DNA of 64,000 nt from an uncultured Nocardioidaceae bacterium (lineage in GTDB: Bacteria; Actinomycetota; Actinomycetes; Propionibacteriales; Nocardioidaceae), in contig CADCUJ010000103.1 of assembly GCA_902805855.1 (NCBI GenBank), forward strand, positions 1 through 64,000, given 5' to 3'. The position numbers and the translations under genes were made by a program. The stretch's first letter is position 1, and every line of letters starts with the position of its first letter. The notes under the pieces were generated by a model that was given only the letters and a program-made list of their open reading frames with translations, made no database searches and had not been told where the DNA came from. Shown here one piece after another: positions 49,583 through 57,065 of the stretch.

Positions 49583-50975
49583 GCGTCTGCTGTCCTCTGG
49601 CACCGGCCTGGTCGGGTCCGCGGTCGTGCTGCTGACTCCGCTGGCCGGACTGGGGCTCCTACTGGGACGTCCCAGCCTGGACCTGTGGTGGGAGCACCAT
49701 CCGTCGCACTTCTGGCTGGTGCTGATCTCGGCCGGGCTCAGCGCCCTCCTGGCCTACGGCACCGGCGTCGCCGCGGTGCGCCGCGGCGACGCCCGCGTCC
49801 TGCTGGTCTGCTACGCCTTCCTGGCCGCAGCGGGTTTCCTGGCGCTGCACGCCCTGGCGACGCCCGGGGTCCTGCTGGACACGCCCAACGTCGGCTTCGT
49901 GGTGGCCACCCCCGTCGGCCTGACGGTCGGCGCGGTCTTCGCCGCCGCGTCCAGCCTCGACCTGTCCGGTGCGCGGGGGACTGCGATGATGAGGTGGGCG
50001 CGCGGGATCCGGCTGGGCCTGGTAGCGGCGATGCTGCTGTGGGCGGCCTTCTCGGTGCTCCAGCTGCCGCCACTGCACCGTCAGAGCGCGCCCGAGCAGG
50101 CCCACGGCGCACTGGCGGCGCTCGCGGTGGTCGCCATCGCGATGTACGCGGTCGCCGCTGCCCGGTACGTGCGGTTGTGGCTGGGCCGGTCCTCGCTGAT
50201 GCTGCTGTCGATGGCTGCCGCCTTCGTGCTCCTCGCCGAGTCCATGGTCGCCGTCGTGTTCGCGCGAAGCTGGCACCTGTCGTGGTGGGAGTGGCACCTG
50301 CTGATGCTGCTCGCCTTCGTACTGGTCGCGGCAGGAGCCCGGATCCAGTGGCACGAGGAGAGATACGCCGACCTCTACCTGTCCGACACGGTTTCCGGGA
50401 ACCGCGAGATCAGCGTCCTGTTCGCCGACCTGCAGGGATTCACCTCGTTCTCCGAGCAGCATCCCTCGGGCGAGGTCACCGCCATGCTCAACGAGTACTT
50501 CGAGACGGCGGTGCCGACCGTGCACCGCTTCGGTGGTGACGTGGACCGGATCATCGGTGACGCGCTGATGGTCACCTTCAACAAGCGTGGAGACCAGCCC
50601 GACCACGCGCAGAGAGCGGCGCGCACCGGACTCGCCTTGCAGCAGGCGACCGGCCGGGTCGGGCAGGCGCATCCGGCCTGGCCGCGGTTCCGGGTGGGCA
50701 TCGAGAGCGGTACTGCGTCGATCAGCCTGCTGGGGACAGAGGGCGGGCGGACGCACACAGTGATCGGCGACACCGTGAACACCGCCTCTCGGATCGAGGG
50801 CAGGGCACCGAGCGGCGGGGTCGCCCTGGGGCCGGGTGCCCGGGCGCTGCTTCCCGACGCCGTCACCCGCTCGCTCGGATTCCTGGAGCTGAAGGGGAAG
50901 GCCGAGCCCGTCGAGGCGCACCTGCTGGTTTCGCTCGGCGCCGAGCGGACAGCTCAAGGTCAGCGCACCTGGTGA
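49575..50975 (+). CDS. Membrane-bound class III adenylate/guanylate cyclase
   Basis: This 466-residue protein has about seven or eight N-terminal membrane helices (residues 12-256), a short cytoplasmic link and a class III cyclase domain (about 276-455). The metal-binding acids are D285 in VLFADLQGFT and D329 in RIIGDALMVTF. Transition-state residues N402 and R406 are in GDTVNTASRIE. The base-selecting positions are R325 and T395 rather than the Lys-Asp pair, so the choice of ATP or GTP is uncertain. It overlaps the flavoprotein gene and the coaE gene. Confidence 0.88.
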   Translation: MAERLLSSGTGLVGSAVVLLTPLAGLGLLLGRPSLDLWWEHHPSHFWLVLISAGLSALLAYGTGVAAVRRGDARVLLVCYAFLAAAGFLALHALATPGVLLDTPNVGFVVATPVGLTVGAVFAAASSLDLSGARGTAMMRWARGIRLGLVAAMLLWAAFSVLQLPPLHRQSAPEQAHGALAALAVVAIAMYAVAAARYVRLWLGRSSLMLLSMAAAFVLLAESMVAVVFARSWHLSWWEWHLLMLLAFVLVAAGARIQWHEERYADLYLSDTVSGNREISVLFADLQGFTSFSEQHPSGEVTAMLNEYFETAVPTVHRFGGDVDRIIGDALMVTFNKRGDQPDHAQRAARTGLALQQATGRVGQAHPAWPRFRVGIESGTASISLLGTEGGRTHTVIGDTVNTASRIEGRAPSGGVALGPGARALLPDAVTRSLGFLELKGKAEPVEAHLLVSLGAERTAQGQRTW

Positions 50976-51601
50976 GGGTCGGGCTGACCGGGGGAGTGGC
51001 CTCCGGCAAGAGCGCGGTGTCCGCGATGCTCGACGAGCTCGGCGCGGTGGTGATCGACGCCGACGTGCTGGCTCGCGAGGTCGTCGCCGCTGGGACCGAC
51101 GGCCTGCGGGAGATCGTCGAGGCGTTCGGGGCAGAGGTGCTGACGCAGGAGGGCGAGCTGGACCGGCCGGCGATGGGCGCTCGGGTGTTCGGCGATGAGG
51201 CGGCAAGGCGGCGGCTCGAGGCGATCATCCATCCCCGGGTGCGTGAGCGCGCTGCCATGCTCGAGCAGGCTGCGGGGAAGGACGCCGTGGTCGTGCACGA
51301 CATCCCACTCCTGGTCGAGACCGGTCAGTCGGCTGCCTTCGACGCGGTCGTCGTGGTCGACGTCCCGGTCGAGACCCAGGTGACCCGGATGGTCGAGGAC
51401 CGCGGGTTGAGTGCCGAGGACGCCAGAGCACGAGTCGCCACCCAGAGCTCTCGTGAGCAGCGGCTCGCTGTGGCCACGTACGTCGTCGACAACACCGGGA
51501 CGCTGGCGGACCTGCGGGACCGGGTCACCGAGGTCTTCTCCGAGCTCGCTGCGAGCGGCGGTGCTCCGAGCCCGTCCCGGCCCGACGAGTCGGACGGCTA
51601 G
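50972..51601 (+). CDS. coaE: Dephospho-CoA kinase
   Basis: The GTG at 50972 overlaps the cyclase stop and gives 209 residues. Walker A is GLTGGVASGKSAV, followed by DADVLAREVVAAG that binds dephospho-CoA, and IIHPRVRERA and DIPLLVETG typical of CoaE. It makes the last step of coenzyme A synthesis. The coupling to a cyclase gene is unusual; near rpsA and polA the gene itself is in a normal actinobacterial place. It is convergent with the sigma factor gene, overlapping by four bases. Confidence 0.95.
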   Translation: MRVGLTGGVASGKSAVSAMLDELGAVVIDADVLAREVVAAGTDGLREIVEAFGAEVLTQEGELDRPAMGARVFGDEAARRRLEAIIHPRVRERAAMLEQAAGKDAVVVHDIPLLVETGQSAAFDAVVVVDVPVETQVTRMVEDRGLSAEDARARVATQSSREQRLAVATYVVDNTGTLADLRDRVTEVFSELAASGGAPSPSRPDESDG

Positions 51602-52548
51602 GCGGCGAGGTCGGGGTCGGCGAGCTGACGCAGCTTGGCCAGCGCCTCCCTCTCGAGCTGACGCACCCGCTCGGCGGAGATTCCGTGCTTGGCGCCGATG
51701 TCGGCCAGCTTGTGCTGACGCCCGTCCAGCAAGCCGTACCGCGAGCGGATGATGTCGGCCGCCCGGTCGTCGAGCAGCTCCACCAACGTGCTGAGCCGGT
51801 CGCGGGACTCGCCGTCCAGGACCGTCGCGTCGGGTCCGGGCGCGGTCTCCTGGGCGATCAGGTCGCCCAGCGAGGTGTCGCCGTCCTCGTCGACAGGGGT
51901 GTCCAGGGACACGTGCTCCCGGCCCCAGGTCAGCAGGTCGACGACTCGGTCGACGTCCATGCCGAGCTCAGCGCCGATCTCCTCGGGCTCCGGGTCGCGG
52001 CCCAGCTGGCGCTCGAGAGTACGCCGGGCGGAACCGACCTGGTTGAGCTCCTCGACGACGTGCACCGGCAGGCGCACGACGCGAGCCTGCTGCGCGATGC
52101 CACGGGTGATCGCCTGGCGGACCCACCAGGTGGCGTACGTGGAGAACTTGTAGCCCTTCGCGTAGTCGAACTTCTCGACGGCGCGGATCAGGCCGGTGTT
52201 GCCCTCCTGGACCAGGTCGAGCATCGGCATCGCGCTGCGACCGTACTTGCGCGCGATCGAGACCACGAGGCGCAGGTTCGCGGTGATGAACTTCTGGATC
52301 GCGAGCTGGCCCTCGGCGGCGAGCCACCTGAGCTCCTCTTCCGAGGCGCGCTTGGGGGCCCCGCCCTTGCGGCGGCCCACCCGGCCTTCGGCCAACAGGT
52401 GGTCGGCCAGCAGACCGGCCTCGATCGTCTTGCTGAGGTCGACTTCGGTGATGGCGTCGAGCAGAGGGGTACGCGCGATCTCGTCGAGGTAGAGTCCGAC
52501 GCTGTCGCGGCCCTCGATCTCACGCGCAGGCGTGCGAGTGGTTGCCAC
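51598..52548 (-). CDS. Group 2 RNA polymerase sigma factor (RpoD family)
   Basis: The GTG at 52548 follows a perfect AGGAAGGAG and gives 316 residues. Region 1.2 is DSVGLYLDEIARTPLL, region 2 has LRLVVSIARKYGRSAMPMLD and [19 protein letters not shown], and region 4 ends with HGISAERVRQLEREALAKL. It lacks the long N-terminal extension of the principal sigma factor. Relatives such as mycobacterial SigB act in stationary phase and stress. A longer frame to 52686 lacks conserved residues. Confidence 0.93.
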   Translation of the reverse strand: MATTRTPAREIEGRDSVGLYLDEIARTPLLDAITEVDLSKTIEAGLLADHLLAEGRVGRRKGGAPKRASEEELRWLAAEGQLAIQKFITANLRLVVSIARKYGRSAMPMLDLVQEGNTGLIRAVEKFDYAKGYKFSTYATWWVRQAITRGIAQQARVVRLPVHVVEELNQVGSARRTLERQLGRDPEPEEIGAELGMDVDRVVDLLTWGREHVSLDTPVDEDGDTSLGDLIAQETAPGPDATVLDGESRDRLSTLVELLDDRAADIIRSRYGLLDGRQHKLADIGAKHGISAERVRQLEREALAKLRQLADPDLAA

Positions 52549-52724
52549 GTGCGCTCCTTCCTGGTCCGGGAGCCTTACCCACCGGTGATGTCCGTCATTC
52601 ACCTCAACGGCTAGACCACTGTTGTGATTCCCGATCCGGCGAGGTGGGTGAGCGACTTCCTGCACAGGGTTAGACGCGCGGGGCACCGGGGTGGTGCCCG
52701 TTCCGGCAAGTTCTCAGCGAACTC

Positions 52725-54869
52725 TTAGCTCCGCTGCAGTCGGTCGATGATCCAGGCCAGGCTGAACGCCTGGTCCTTCCAGGCGTTGTACCGCCCGCTG
52801 ACCCCGCCATGGCCGGCGGCCATCTCGGTCTTCAGCAGGAAGTCCCGCTCGCCGGTCGCGGTCTCGCGCAGCTTGGCGACCCACTTCGCCGGCTCGACGT
52901 AGAGCACCCTGGTGTCGTTGAGCGAGGTCTCGGCGAGGATTGCCGGGTACGCCTGCGCCTGTACGTTCTCGTACGGCGAGTAGGAGCGCATGTAGGCGTA
53001 GACCTCGGGACTCTCCAGCGGGTTGCCCCACTCCTCCCACTCGATCACCGTCAGCGGGAGGCTGGGGTCAAGGATCGAGGTGAGCGGGTCCACGAAGGCG
53101 ACATTGGCCACTATCCCCGCGAAGGCCTCCGGAGCCAGGTTCGCCACGGCACCCATCAGCAGGCCGCCAGCACTGCCGCCCTCGGCGACCAGCCGCTCCG
53201 GCGAGGTCCAGCCGGTCTTCACCAGGTGCTCCGCGCACGCCACGAAGTCGGTGAAGGTGTTCTTCTTCGCCAGCGTCTTCCCCTCCTCGTACCACCGCCG
53301 GCCCATCTCCCCGCCGCCGCGGACGTGCGCGATCGCGAAGCCGATACCCCGGTCCAGGAGGGAGAGCCGGGGGATCGTGAAGTAGGGGTCGATCGAGATC
53401 TCATAGGAGCCGTACCCGTACAGCACCATCGGGAGGCCGCCGTCGCCATCCGCCGGCGCGTCCTTGGGGCAGACGATCGAGATGGGGATCCGGGTTCCGT
53501 CCTCGGCCTCCGCCCACTCCCGATGCTGTTCGTAGGCCGCGGGGTCGAATGCGCCCAGCCGGGGATGCGGAAGCACCGGTGTCTGCTTGAGCAGGCGCAG
53601 GCTGCGGGTGACCACGTCGAAGTCGTAGATCGCCGGCGGGGTGGCCATCGTTGTGTAGCCGAGCCGGATCATCGGCGCGGAGAACTCCGGGTTGCCGGCG
53701 GTCCCGACGGCGTAGATCGCGTCGTCGAACTCGACCAGGTAGTCCTCGCCCAGTCCTTGGGGAGCGGACTCGGACAGCTCGATCACCCGCAGTCGGGTGA
53801 GGCCGTCACTGCGCTGGCTGACCACCAGGTGCCCGGAGAACGCATCCACGTCCTCGAGCCGGATCGCGGGGTCGTGGGGGAGCAGAGCAGACCACTGCTC
53901 GGATGAGGTGGCGTCCGCAGGGGCCTTCGCGATCTCGAAGTTCTCCGCCCCGTCGTTGTGCAGGACCAGGAAGCAGTCCTCGCCGCCGATCACCGCATGC
54001 TCGACGGCGTACTCGACGCCCTGCCGCCTGGGACTGACCACCCGGAACTCGCCGGTGGGGTCGTTCGCGTCGAGGACGCGGTACTCGCTGGTGACCTTCG
54101 AGCCGGCGCCGATCATCAGGTAGCGGTCGCTTCGGGTGCGCCCGACCGAGACCCAGAAGCGCTCGTCAGGCTCGTGGAAGACCACCGTGTCGTCGGCGGA
54201 GTCGGTGCGCAGCCGGTGTCGCCACACCTTGTGCGGGCGCCACGAGTCGTCCACGGTCGTGTAGAAGAGCATCGTCGCGTCGAGGTCCCAGGTGGCGCCG
54301 TACGCCGTGTTGGGGACCTGGTCGGGCAGCAGCTCACCGCTGCTCAGGTCCTTGACCTGAAGCAGGAACCGCTCGTCGCCGACGGTGTCGACGCTGAAGG
54401 CCAGCAGACCTCCGTCGGGACTGACCGAGTAGGCGCCGACCGAGAAGAACTCGTGGCCTTCGGCCAGCTGGTTGCAGTCGAGCAGCACCTCCTCGCCCGC
54501 AACCTCGGTGTCCGCGTCCAGCGCGGGCGGCGCCCAGTCGTCGGGTGAGCCGAGCGGGCAGCGACAGCCGATGCCGTACTGCATGCCCTCCACCGATCGC
54601 CAGTAGTACCAGTAGCCGCCCTTGCGCGAGGGGACCGACAGGTCTGTCTCCTTGGTGCGGGCCTTGATCTCGCCGAAGATCTCCTCGCGCAGCTCGGCCA
54701 GGTGCGCTGTCCGTGCCGCGGTGTAGGCGTTCTCGGCCTCGAGGTAGGTGATCGTCTCCGGTGACTCCTTGTCCCGCAGCCACTCGTACTCGTCGACGAA
54801 GGTGTCGCCGTGGTGCACGCGCTGTTTCGGCAGCTTCTTGGCGGTCGGTGGGACGGGCGGCTCGGGCAT
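52725..54869 (-). CDS. ptrB: S9 family peptidase, oligopeptidase B-like
   Basis: This 714-residue cytoplasmic serine peptidase has an N-terminal beta-propeller, opening with HHGDTFVDEYEWLRDKESPE, and a C-terminal alpha/beta hydrolase. The nucleophile is in AEGGSAGGLLMGAV, with GYGSYEISIDP forming the oxyanion side, the Asp in NDTRVLYVEPAKW and the His in AGHGGVSGRYN. Oligopeptidase B cuts short peptides after Arg or Lys; the prolyl branch is less likely from these motifs. It is divergent from the pxp genes across 29 bases. Confidence 0.88.
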   Translation of the reverse strand: MPEPPVPPTAKKLPKQRVHHGDTFVDEYEWLRDKESPETITYLEAENAYTAARTAHLAELREEIFGEIKARTKETDLSVPSRKGGYWYYWRSVEGMQYGIGCRCPLGSPDDWAPPALDADTEVAGEEVLLDCNQLAEGHEFFSVGAYSVSPDGGLLAFSVDTVGDERFLLQVKDLSSGELLPDQVPNTAYGATWDLDATMLFYTTVDDSWRPHKVWRHRLRTDSADDTVVFHEPDERFWVSVGRTRSDRYLMIGAGSKVTSEYRVLDANDPTGEFRVVSPRRQGVEYAVEHAVIGGEDCFLVLHNDGAENFEIAKAPADATSSEQWSALLPHDPAIRLEDVDAFSGHLVVSQRSDGLTRLRVIELSESAPQGLGEDYLVEFDDAIYAVGTAGNPEFSAPMIRLGYTTMATPPAIYDFDVVTRSLRLLKQTPVLPHPRLGAFDPAAYEQHREWAEAEDGTRIPISIVCPKDAPADGDGGLPMVLYGYGSYEISIDPYFTIPRLSLLDRGIGFAIAHVRGGGEMGRRWYEEGKTLAKKNTFTDFVACAEHLVKTGWTSPERLVAEGGSAGGLLMGAVANLAPEAFAGIVANVAFVDPLTSILDPSLPLTVIEWEEWGNPLESPEVYAYMRSYSPYENVQAQAYPAILAETSLNDTRVLYVEPAKWVAKLRETATGERDFLLKTEMAAGHGGVSGRYNAWKDQAFSLAWIIDRLQRS

Positions 54870-54875
54870 GGACAG

Positions 54876-54881
54876 ACCCTA
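54876..54881 (-). promoter_or_regulatory. -10 element of ptrB (leaderless type)
   Basis: TAGGGT on the minus strand lies six bases before the ATG at 54869. Confidence 0.5.
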
Positions 54882-54886
54882 GTCGC

Positions 54887-54892
54887 TACCTT
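54887..54892 (+). promoter_or_regulatory. -10 element of pxpA (leaderless type)
   Basis: TACCTT lies six bases before the GTG at 54899 and favours it over the next GTG at 54902. Confidence 0.4.
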
Positions 54893-54898
54893 GACGAG

Positions 54899-55606
54899 GT
54901 GGTGATCGACCTGAACGCCGACCTCGGCGAAGGTGTCACCGATGACGCCGGACTGCTCGAGGTGGTCACCAGCGCGAACGTGGCGTGCGGCTACCACGCG
55001 GGCGACGAGCCGACGATGCGACAGGTGTGCCAGCAGGCGTCCCGGTGGGGAGTTGCCGTGGGTGCCCAGGTCTCCTACGACGACCGGGCGAACTTCGGTC
55101 GGCTGGCTCTCGACGTACCTTTCGAGGTGTTGCGCGGCCAGGTCGCCGACCAGGTCGACGTGCTCAGCCGGATCGCAGCCGAGGCGGGCGTCGCCGTGTC
55201 CTACGTCAAGCCGCACGGTGCGCTCTACAACCGGGTGGTCGACGACGAGGAGCAGGCGCGCGCCGTGCTCGCCGGGTCCGGTGACCTGCCGGTGCTGGGT
55301 CTTCCCCCGTCGGCGATCCTGCGGATCGCGAGGCGCGAGGGGCGGACGACCTACGCCGAGGGCTTCCCCGACCGCGGGTATACCTCCGACGGGAGGCTGG
55401 TCCCGCGTGGCAAGCCGGGCGCTCTGGTCGAGGACCCCGCCACGATCGCTCAGAACGCGGTCGCGCTGGCAGGGTCCGGTGAGGTTGCCTCTGTGTGCGT
55501 GCACGGCGACTCCGAGGGGGCGGTCCGCAACGCCACCGAGGTACGACGGGCGCTGGAGCGCGCCGGGTTCACTCTGCGTGCGTTCGTGCGAGGACGACCG
55601 GGGTGA
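54899..55606 (+). CDS. pxpA: 5-oxoprolinase subunit PxpA
   Basis: This 235-residue protein of the LamB/YcsF family opens with VIDLNADLGEG and contains VTSANVACGYHAGDEPTM and YVKPHGALYN, the family marks. Together with PxpB and PxpC it opens 5-oxoproline to glutamate using ATP. The order here is A-B-C. The stop overlaps the pxpB GTG. The three overlaps in a row point to one transcript. Confidence 0.93.
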   Translation: MVIDLNADLGEGVTDDAGLLEVVTSANVACGYHAGDEPTMRQVCQQASRWGVAVGAQVSYDDRANFGRLALDVPFEVLRGQVADQVDVLSRIAAEAGVAVSYVKPHGALYNRVVDDEEQARAVLAGSGDLPVLGLPPSAILRIARREGRTTYAEGFPDRGYTSDGRLVPRGKPGALVEDPATIAQNAVALAGSGEVASVCVHGDSEGAVRNATEVRRALERAGFTLRAFVRGRPG

Positions 55607-56208
55607 GGTGCATCCGGGTCGGCGCTCACGCCCTGCTGGTGGAGGTAGCAGACGTGGCGGCGGCGACTGCGCTGTTCGCCGTGGCGCGCTCTCGCGACGT
55701 GCGCGCGGTCGACATCGTCCCGGCCGCGAGGACAGTGCTCTTCGACGGAGTGCCGGACGTGGAGTCCTTGGCCGCCGAGGTCGGTACCTGGTCCGCGGCC
55801 CCCACCGCGCAGCCCGAGCCGGCCGAGGAGGTCGAGGTGCCGACCGTCTACGACGGCGAGGATCTGGCCCACGTGGCGCGGCTGTGGGAGATGACGCAGC
55901 GAGAGGTGGTCGCGACCCACACTTCGACCGCGATGGTCGTCGCCTTCTGCGGGTTCGCCCCCGGCTTCGCCTACTGCACCGGCCTGCCTGCCCGGCTCAG
56001 CGTCTCCCGCCTGGACGCCCCGCGCCCCAAGGTGCCTGCAGGATCGGTGGGCCTGGCCGGGGAGTTCACCGGGGTCTACCCATCGGCGTCGCCGGGCGGT
56101 TGGCGGCTGCTCGGACGCACCGACCTGACGCTGTGGGACCAGGAGCGGGAACACCCCGCCACGCTGGCCCCGGGCACCAGGGTTCGCTTCGTGGAGGTCT
56201 CCGGGTGA
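55603..56208 (+). CDS. pxpB: 5-oxoprolinase subunit PxpB
   Basis: The GTG at 55603 gives 201 residues; a GTG at 55608 is not in frame. The Carboxyltransferase C/D family is shown by FCGFAPGFAYCTGLP and RPKVPAGSVGLAGEFTGVYP, with GGWRLLGRTDLTLW near the end. PxpB and PxpC form the kinase part of the oxoprolinase. The older name is allophanate hydrolase subunit 1-like. The gene overlaps pxpA and pxpC by four bases each. Confidence 0.92.
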   Translation: MRCIRVGAHALLVEVADVAAATALFAVARSRDVRAVDIVPAARTVLFDGVPDVESLAAEVGTWSAAPTAQPEPAEEVEVPTVYDGEDLAHVARLWEMTQREVVATHTSTAMVVAFCGFAPGFAYCTGLPARLSVSRLDAPRPKVPAGSVGLAGEFTGVYPSASPGGWRLLGRTDLTLWDQEREHPATLAPGTRVRFVEVSG

Positions 56209-57062
56209 CCGGCCGGCTGGTCACTGTCGTCGACCCCGGCCCGTTGACGACCGTGCAGGACAGGGGACGCCCCGGATGGGCGCACCTCGGGGTCCCGCGC
56301 TCCGGTGCCCTCGACCAGCCGGCTGCGTCGCTCGGGAACCGGCTCGTCGGCAACGAGGAGACAGACGCGGTGCTCGAGGCGATGGTCGGCGGCCTGGCCC
56401 TCGAGGTGTCCACGGCGATGACCGCCGCGGTCACCGGAGCGCACGCCGTCGTCGAGGTCGACGGGCGGCGCCAGGCGTTCGGGGAGCCGGTGTCGGTGCG
56501 TGGTGGCCAGACCCTGCGCATCGCCGGCCTGCACTGGGGACTGCGCTGCTATGTCGCCCTGGCCGGGGGAGTGGACGTACCGGTCGTCCTCGGCTCCCGG
56601 GCAACCGACACCCTGTCCGGCATCGGTCCGGCCCCGCTGGCGGCAGGTGACCAGCTGCCCATCGGCCCACCGAGAGGCCGACCCCGCGGGAGCGACGTCG
56701 ATGTCAGCGCCCCGCCGCCGTCGCCGGTGACGCTGCGGGTAGGTCGAGGACCCCGCGACGACTGGTTCTCCGGGGCTGCACTGGAGACACTGTCCCGGGC
56801 GACGTACACCGTGTCCGCCGACTCCAACCGGATCGGCCTTCGGCTGGACGGTCCGGCGCTGGAGCGGGCGCGGGTCGAGGAGCTGCCCAGCGAGGGGATC
56901 GTCCTGGGCGCGGTCCAGGTCCCCGCGGCCGGCACTCCGCTGGTGTTCCTAAACGACCACCCGACGACCGGCGGCTACCCGGTGCTCGGCGTGGTCGACC
57001 CGCACGACCTGCCGGCGTGCGCGCAGCTGAGCCCCGGCGACAGGGTGCGGCTGCGAGCCTGA
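56205..57062 (+). CDS. pxpC: 5-oxoprolinase subunit PxpC
   Basis: This 285-residue biotin-dependent carboxyltransferase-type protein opens with VVDPGPLTTVQDRGRPGWA, the mark of the AHS2/PxpC family. VALAGGVDVPVVLGSRATDT and FLNDHPTTGGYPVLGVV are further conserved parts. It starts at a GTG overlapping pxpB and ends four bases before the convergent dinB. The glutamate released by the PxpABC enzyme would feed the same pool as GltBD. Confidence 0.92.
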   Translation: MTGRLVTVVDPGPLTTVQDRGRPGWAHLGVPRSGALDQPAASLGNRLVGNEETDAVLEAMVGGLALEVSTAMTAAVTGAHAVVEVDGRRQAFGEPVSVRGGQTLRIAGLHWGLRCYVALAGGVDVPVVLGSRATDTLSGIGPAPLAAGDQLPIGPPRGRPRGSDVDVSAPPPSPVTLRVGRGPRDDWFSGAALETLSRATYTVSADSNRIGLRLDGPALERARVEELPSEGIVLGAVQVPAAGTPLVFLNDHPTTGGYPVLGVVDPHDLPACAQLSPGDRVRLRA

Positions 57063-57065
57063 GCC

